Shown in pieces: positions 59,527 to 64,000 of a stretch of 64,000 nt of DNA; position 1 is the stretch's first letter; every line of letters starts with the position of its first letter. The stretch spans positions 4,546,120 to 4,610,119 of the forward strand of contig JABBOT010000016.1 in the NCBI GenBank assembly GCA_016165875.1, written 5' to 3'. A model generated the notes under the pieces. That model was not told the DNA's origin. It did not search any database and saw only the letters and a program-made list of their open reading frames with translations. This DNA comes from Acanthopleura granulata. Its lineage: Eukaryota; Mollusca; Polyplacophora; Chitonida; Chitonidae. The position numbers and the translations under genes were made by a program.

Positions 59527-59635
59527 GCCCCAGTTCTGTCAAACGTTACTGCCACTGACCACACATACCATAGAGGTACGTTACCATGGTAGTTACGTTT
59601 GACGTAGAGTCACGCTCTCTTCGTAAAACGGGCCT
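59527..59635. mobile_element. MITE-like foldback, copy 3
   Basis: GCCCCAGTTCTGTCAAACG at the left and the reverse complement of GGCCCGTTTTACGAAG at the right, with ACGTTACCATGGTAGTTACG inside. It lies in the ankyrin gene's large intron. Confidence 0.6.
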
Positions 59636-59815
59636 CTCATTGTGATTGATCAACTGTTCCCCCAGAAGGATTGGTTTCATGTCTCGGTGCAGGAGAATGT
59701 TCGGTACTGATAGAGAGTGTGTTAAAATGAAAAACTATTCCTTACAAAAACTTTCATCCTCTTGAAGAGAACCACAATAAACCCTATTCCCTCCATTTAA
59801 GTAAGTTATTTCTTT

Positions 59816-60035
59816 ATTGTTTTTTTATTTATTTGTTTGTTGTTTACTGGTGTAAAGCGCCGTGTTCAACGGTTAATTTTTTACTTACATTCCGGAGGGG
59901 TTGAGAAAGTGGGCGGGTCCTCCCACCATAATACGGGTCGCCTCGTATAAGTGAGATATTCTTGAATACTTCGTAAAACATCAATGAAATAAATAAATGA
60001 ATAAATAAATAAATAAATTAATTAATTAATTTCGT
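59816..60035 (+). mobile_element. SINE family 1 tail with flanking inverted tail and AAAT microsatellite
   Basis: CCTCCCACCATAATACGGGT, GAGATATTCTTGAATAC and an (AAAT)n/(AATT)n run at about 59,985-60,030. A short oppositely oriented tail-like piece (TTTACTGGTGTAAAGCGCCG) lies at about 59,840. Confidence 0.6.
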
Positions 60036-61599
60036 AGTACCATGAAAATGTACCTGAAGAGAGCGAAAGCACTGGTTGAATATTGCTGCACAGATATTAG
60101 GGATTGGTGATAGCGTAAAATAGGGAATCTCTCCCTATCAAAGTGATTCAGGCCTATAACATGTGTAATATGTTGATCGTTCCTGCCTTTGGCGTATGAC
60201 ATTTTTTGAACAAACTGGCAAGGTATTACGCATGCAGTAGGAAAGAACAACGGTTCCATTTGGAACCGAGTGGCCATTGCGCTGGAAAAGTTAACCATTT
60301 TATTCTTTCTAGTGTGCCTGGTTAAATGTGTCAGAGTCTTGGGACAATGTTCTGCTAATATTTGATGATTTCTATTTTGGGGTGGAAGTTGACTTATTAC
60401 ATAAATAGTAAAGAAAATCAATGCCTTCGTGTAACCTGTTTCAAACTTTGTAGCACATATCAAAACTATCGCTGTCTAGCACACCAGGTCGTGTGAGACT
60501 ACTGTAGAGGGTAGGGTTATAAGCTAGGGAAATCCTGTACAGAGGTAAGAGACATCGCCTGCAAGCCAGTCTGCCAGGGCAGTCCTCATCCAGGCCTGTT
60601 CTGTGTGGGCAAAGAGGGATCGATGTATATTGCAGTAATACGGTTTGAAGTATCCCGGCGGATGTATAAGAATTAGCTCTTCAATCTCTCTTTGAGGATA
60701 GATACATCTCGCTATCGCTGCAGGAATTGAATGGCTGCGGGAGGCAGTTCGGAGATGAAGGAGCACAAGTGTCCTAGAGATAAACCCTGGAACGATTCTG
60801 GGTCGGACAAAAATAGACGCACACAAACTACAAATACGATTCTACAAACGTAATAGGGAAACGGCTCCAATGACGAGTGAGAAATAGTGTTGAACGTGAT
60901 GTGATATAACCCAAGTGATGACTAAAGATAACATAGAAGTCGTGACAGAGATACAGAAAGTTGGTAATTGGTAAAAAAAATGCGATAGGCTTTGCTTAAA
61001 AGAGAAACAACAACATGATAAAAGGGTTAAAAATTCAACGTAATAAAATAAAAGTATAGAAGAGATATTTAATTGAAAAGCCTAAAAAGTTTTCTTCCAT
61101 GTGACATTCAAAGAAATCAAAAGCCTGGAAACGGCTTCGGGCTCATCAACAGCACGTGGTCATGCATCACATAAAGACGAAAACCGATCCATCAGCCAAA
61201 TAACAAATCACATCCAATATGCGAACGCCAACGAACAGCGCCTGTTTGGGAATCAATCCCGATCTGACGTAGTTTTCGGTTTGATTTATTATTATTTTTA
61301 ATTATCATTGGTGTGTTATACCGTACAGGAATGTATGTTTATTCCGCTTGCATAACGCTTGGCTGTGTGACAAGAGGAGATCAACATAGGTAATGAAAAG
61401 GCTTTGAATTAGCTGTGTAAAACCTTTCAACGTATTAACATTGTTAATAATACTGTACATTGGGTCAGGGAAGTTACTGTTTAAATTAGCGTGTGGGAGG
61501 GGCGGGTATACGTAAATACTGTTACAATATACATTTACATAAGAGATTAGAATAAAATCTTGACCAAGGTAAATTCACATGAGGCCAGAAGTCACCGGC

Positions 61600-62045
61600 T
61601 AGGTGAGACCATTTGTCGAAACCAACATTCGTATACCAGCCGTCAACCAAAATGGGCGTTCCGGGTCAATAATGGCAAGATCAGTATCCAAGAACGACAA
61701 ATAACACGAACCACCAAAGAACTAGGAAAACATATACACATAAAACTTAGGGCGGATTCATGTAAAGGGAAGGAGTCAATGGTTTTCAGTGATGACGAAA
61801 AGACGAAATGAATGTTCTAAGCGGATGAATAAAATCAGTATCCAAATCGTGTACCGTTTTAGTATATACTGTGTAGATAATCGAATATGTATCTCAGGTG
61901 GGCTTTGATTGCAACTGTTCATATATCCAATGTGGTGATCACACTCCACACGATGAAAATACGGCCCCTGCCCCGGGTTAAGCGGGATTAGACCCCATTA
62001 TAAAACAAAGTCCCTAAGATTCCCTAAGTCCCTAAGATTCCCTAA
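61600..62045 (-). mobile_element. Noncoding 3' part of the same retroelement
   Basis: This segment directly follows the dead reverse transcriptase on the minus strand. It recurs near 1.4, 5.2 and 44.2 kb in the same orientation. Shared blocks include GTATACCAGCCGTCAACCAA, CCACCAAAGAACTA, TTTTCAGTGATGACGAAAA and GCAACTGTTCATATATCCAA. Copies lacking the protein part are expected for 5'-truncated retroelement insertions. Near 62.01-62.06 kb there is a short tandem run of TCCCTAAGAT. Confidence 0.6.
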
Positions 62046-62790
62046 GTCCCTAAGATTCTGAACACTCCGCCGGTAGTTACCGCTGACGCATTGTACAATT
62101 TAAGAAACTTAGAGTGAAGGCGTTTGGTTGAACGTCCTTCACACACCAGCTTTTGCAGTAATAACTTGTAACGTTGATTGAAATCATCACACAGCATAGG
62201 GGATTTAACAAATGCTACAAGGCGAGATATGTGTACACCACATGCAGGATTATTGGGTATATTGCTATCCAAGTAGGGATGAATCAGAATATCACAACCG
62301 AATCGATCTCTTTTGTCGTAAAGTCGGTGTGATAATAAACCATTATCATCTTTGCACATGTACAAGTCCAGATAAGATGTACCATCTGGAGAATCTGTAG
62401 TTTCCTTTAAATCCAGCGAAGATGGACATATATCTTTCACAGCCTTTGCTATATTGCGGGTTGTTTACAGCCAGCAAATCATCAATATACCGTTTCGTTA
62501 ATGAGAAAGATTACTCGACATATAGTCGTATTCAAGATCAAGAACAGGTACAAGGTTGCCAGAAGTGGGGCACAATATGTACCCGTCGGTATACCTATAC
62601 ACCGTTGATAAATGGGTTTCCTAGATTTCACGTACATATTATTAATGAGAAATTCAAGCAACACAATAAACAAAGAGACATCCCATGAATGGTAACCCTT
62701 GTATGTTGTGGAACTGAAGAAGGCTTTGTTGCCACTGACATTTATTAAACTGATGCTTTATTAAGCACCGAAACAATTATAGACGAAATT
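62046..62790 (-). pseudogene. Decayed retroelement reverse transcriptase
   Basis: Minus-strand matches in three frames, in order. First comes EFLINNMYVK with GIPTGTYCAPLLATLYLF at about 62,640-62,550, the family's G-I-P-M-G-T-N-C-A-P-L-L motif. Then KRYIDDLLAVNNPQY, with the catalytic YIDD at 62478-62489. Then L-D-L-K-E-T-T-D-S and SYLDLYMCKDDNG at about 62,400-62,330. Then LYDKRDRFGCDI, YLDSNIPNNPACGVHISRL and a DDFNQRYKLLLQKL segment to about 62,050. Each block matches reverse transcriptases common in amphioxus, cnidarian and bivalve genomes. At least two frameshifts separate the blocks, so it is dead. Whether it is a non-LTR or Penelope-like element I cannot decide. It lies in the large intron of the ankyrin gene. 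Confidence 0.8.
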
Positions 62791-62871
62791 CTACCAATTA
62801 AATGTGTGTGAGATATAATGGTATAGCGGGTGGAGAAATCGCATGAACACTCACACAGTATTCGCTGCACT

Positions 62872-63022
62872 TTTTATTTATTTATTTGATTGGTCTTTTA
62901 CGCCGTACTCAAGAATACTTCACTTTTACGACGGCTGCCAACATTATCTGACGGAACAGGGCAGAGCCCCGGTGAACCCAGAACCATCCGCAGATCGCTG
63001 GCAGACCAGTTTGCTGCACTGG
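62872..63022 (-). mobile_element. SINE family 1, head missing
   Basis: ATTTGATTGGTCTTTTACGC, GTACTCAAGAATACTTCAC and CATCCGCAGATCGCTGGCAG. Confidence 0.72.
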
Positions 63023-63217
63023 TGTTACTCTCCATACTGTGTTGTTTAATACTGTAAATACTTTACGCACACTAACAAAGTAGGCGTACAAAAATACAGT
63101 ACAAATACACGAATCTGCTGTAGGTTTACCGCAGATTCAATGTATTTTTTATTGATGTTTGTAGCTTTACAGCGCGGGATTTCAAAATGCATGGCGCGAT
63201 ATGGCACACTGTATGGA

Positions 63218-63368
63218 TGCGCAACTGTGGAATTGGTAGCTCATGCCAGCTTTCGCTCCGGCAGTACGTGGGAAGGTCTCCAGCAATCTACATATGGTCG
63301 TGGGTTACCGCCGCGCTCTGCCCCTGTTTCCTACCACCATAATGCTGGTCGCCGTGGTATAAGTAAGT
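63218..63368 (+). mobile_element. SINE family 1, body
   Basis: TAGCTCATGCCAGCTTTCGC, CAGTACGTGGGAAGGTCT and CCACCATAATGCTGGTCGCC. Confidence 0.72.
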
Positions 63369-63930
63369 GTACAGTCAGATTAGACCTGCTCATGAACAAA
63401 ACTGCACTGCACTGCACCCCGTTTTTCATTACGCAGTTCGCATTTTGCATCTCACAGGACAGTTGTCTTCCTGGAAAACCCGTTAGATGGATTTGAAGAC
63501 CATGTTTAGCGAGCAACTTACGATAAACGTTTTTAACATTCATTTTTAGAACACGAGTGAATGGGCGCTCATTTTTGAATGTCCAATTGGTCAGCTCGCA
63601 AAGTTAACGCGAATTTCGTTTTGTGGGAGTACTGCCATCAATCTAAAAATTAGATTTGTATCAATTCCATATTAACATAGGCTAACCAATCTGGCGTTAG
63701 TGTAAAAGAAAAAAAAGCCGTGTAAAGGTGAAATATCGGCGGTCAGCTGAATGTCGTCAGTAGCCAATAGAAGGATTCGTGTAAACCTACACTGTCTAAT
63801 AAACGTCCTGTTAAAATAAAACTGTCAGCCGAGTAAAAGCAAAACAGTCTATAGTGTACCACCAGGGTTAAAAGAAACGTCTTCATAAACTGAAAAATTA
63901 ATCAAAAAGAAAATGATCCTAACTACTTAC

Positions 63931-64000
63931 CCTGCCGGATCTGTCGACTTCGTTAACCTCGTCATACTGAGGGCAATCCTCGAGGAGCACGTGCAGGGCC
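63931..64000 (-). CDS. Ankyrin-repeat protein, ANKRD33/33B-like, internal exon (runs off the window edge)
   Basis: Read on the minus strand, the first 70 bases encode ALHVLLEDC...VDRSGR (reading frame starts at base 63999). They end in AGG followed by a consensus donor GTAAGT (63925-63930), phase 0. The end of an ankyrin unit (LHVLLEDC) plus V-D-R-x-G-R leads straight into the TGLSHAC start of the next exon. From memory, V-D-R-N-G-R-T-G-L is also how vertebrate ANKRD33 reads at this place. The exon continues beyond base 64000, so the N-terminus is not visible. Confidence 0.72.

Larger units (their letters stand above)
57276..63930 (-). other. Large intron of the ankyrin gene
   Basis: Defined by donor GTAAGT (63925-63930) and acceptor CTGCAG (57276-57281) on the minus strand. 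It holds the dead reverse transcriptase, several SINE pieces and one MITE. A hairpin-prone TTAAGAATGTTAAAACATTC lies at about 57,843. I found no further exon in it. Confidence 0.6.

Noticed and set aside
60026..60463. 145-codon minus-strand open frame, and a 100-codon frame at 60524-60826
   Set aside because: Neither shows a conserved motif; both lie in the repeat-bearing intron of the ankyrin gene.

Overview
The window is nuclear DNA from an invertebrate animal, most likely a marine mollusc or another lophotrochozoan. The evidence is sparse genes with spliceosomal introns (GT donors, AG acceptors, a TATA box), AT-rich spacer, and many copies of two tRNA-derived SINE families of a type I associate with mollusc genomes. 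Homopolymer runs, minisatellites, MITE-like foldbacks and decayed transposon genes fill most of the rest. I cannot name the species. I see no operons, tRNA genes, rRNA genes or CRISPR arrays.

Layout. About 1-6 kb is repeat-rich spacer. About 6.1-16.9 kb holds two tandem, same-strand paralogues of a 184-residue three-EF-hand calcium-binding protein (CDS 7212-7766 and 15544-16098). Each coding region is a single exon that begins three bases before its ATG. Related noncoding first exons with matching splice donors lie upstream at about 6.17-6.24, 6.55-6.61 and 10.65-10.73 kb, so a block containing promoter, first exon and coding exon was probably duplicated. A broken 49-bp copy of the coding start lies at 15.4 kb, and a palindromic minisatellite lies just before that.

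About 21.8-26.7 kb holds the wreck of a transposable element: a frameshifted gene with NPLG and LRFEGKH signatures, and a C-terminal fragment of a probable partner gene. SINEs lie between them. About 28.2-38.3 kb is dominated by two long imperfect inverted duplications, called arms A and B here. They include a 98-bp block that is identical between otherwise diverged copies. A third related piece (C) lies at 19.9-20.3 kb. About 38.7-41.9 kb is a cluster of tandem, progressively diverged duplications.

About 48.8-49.7 kb is a CGAC-rich element with inverted ends. From 55.4 kb to the right edge, the minus strand carries the 3' part of an ankyrin-repeat gene that I recognise as an ANKRD33/ANKRD33B-like homologue. 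Four exons splice in a consistent frame at 63931-64000, 57146-57275, 56537-56677 and 55449-56029, and its 5' end lies outside the window. Its 6.7-kb intron holds SINEs, a MITE and a decayed reverse transcriptase (62.05-62.79 kb). The noncoding 3' end of that retroelement recurs near 1.4, 5.2 and 44.2 kb.

The only genes I would call functional are the two EF-hand genes and the ankyrin gene. They appear unrelated in function. The EF-hand pair probably acts as soluble calcium buffers or sensors. The ankyrin protein is probably a protein-interaction adaptor or regulator.
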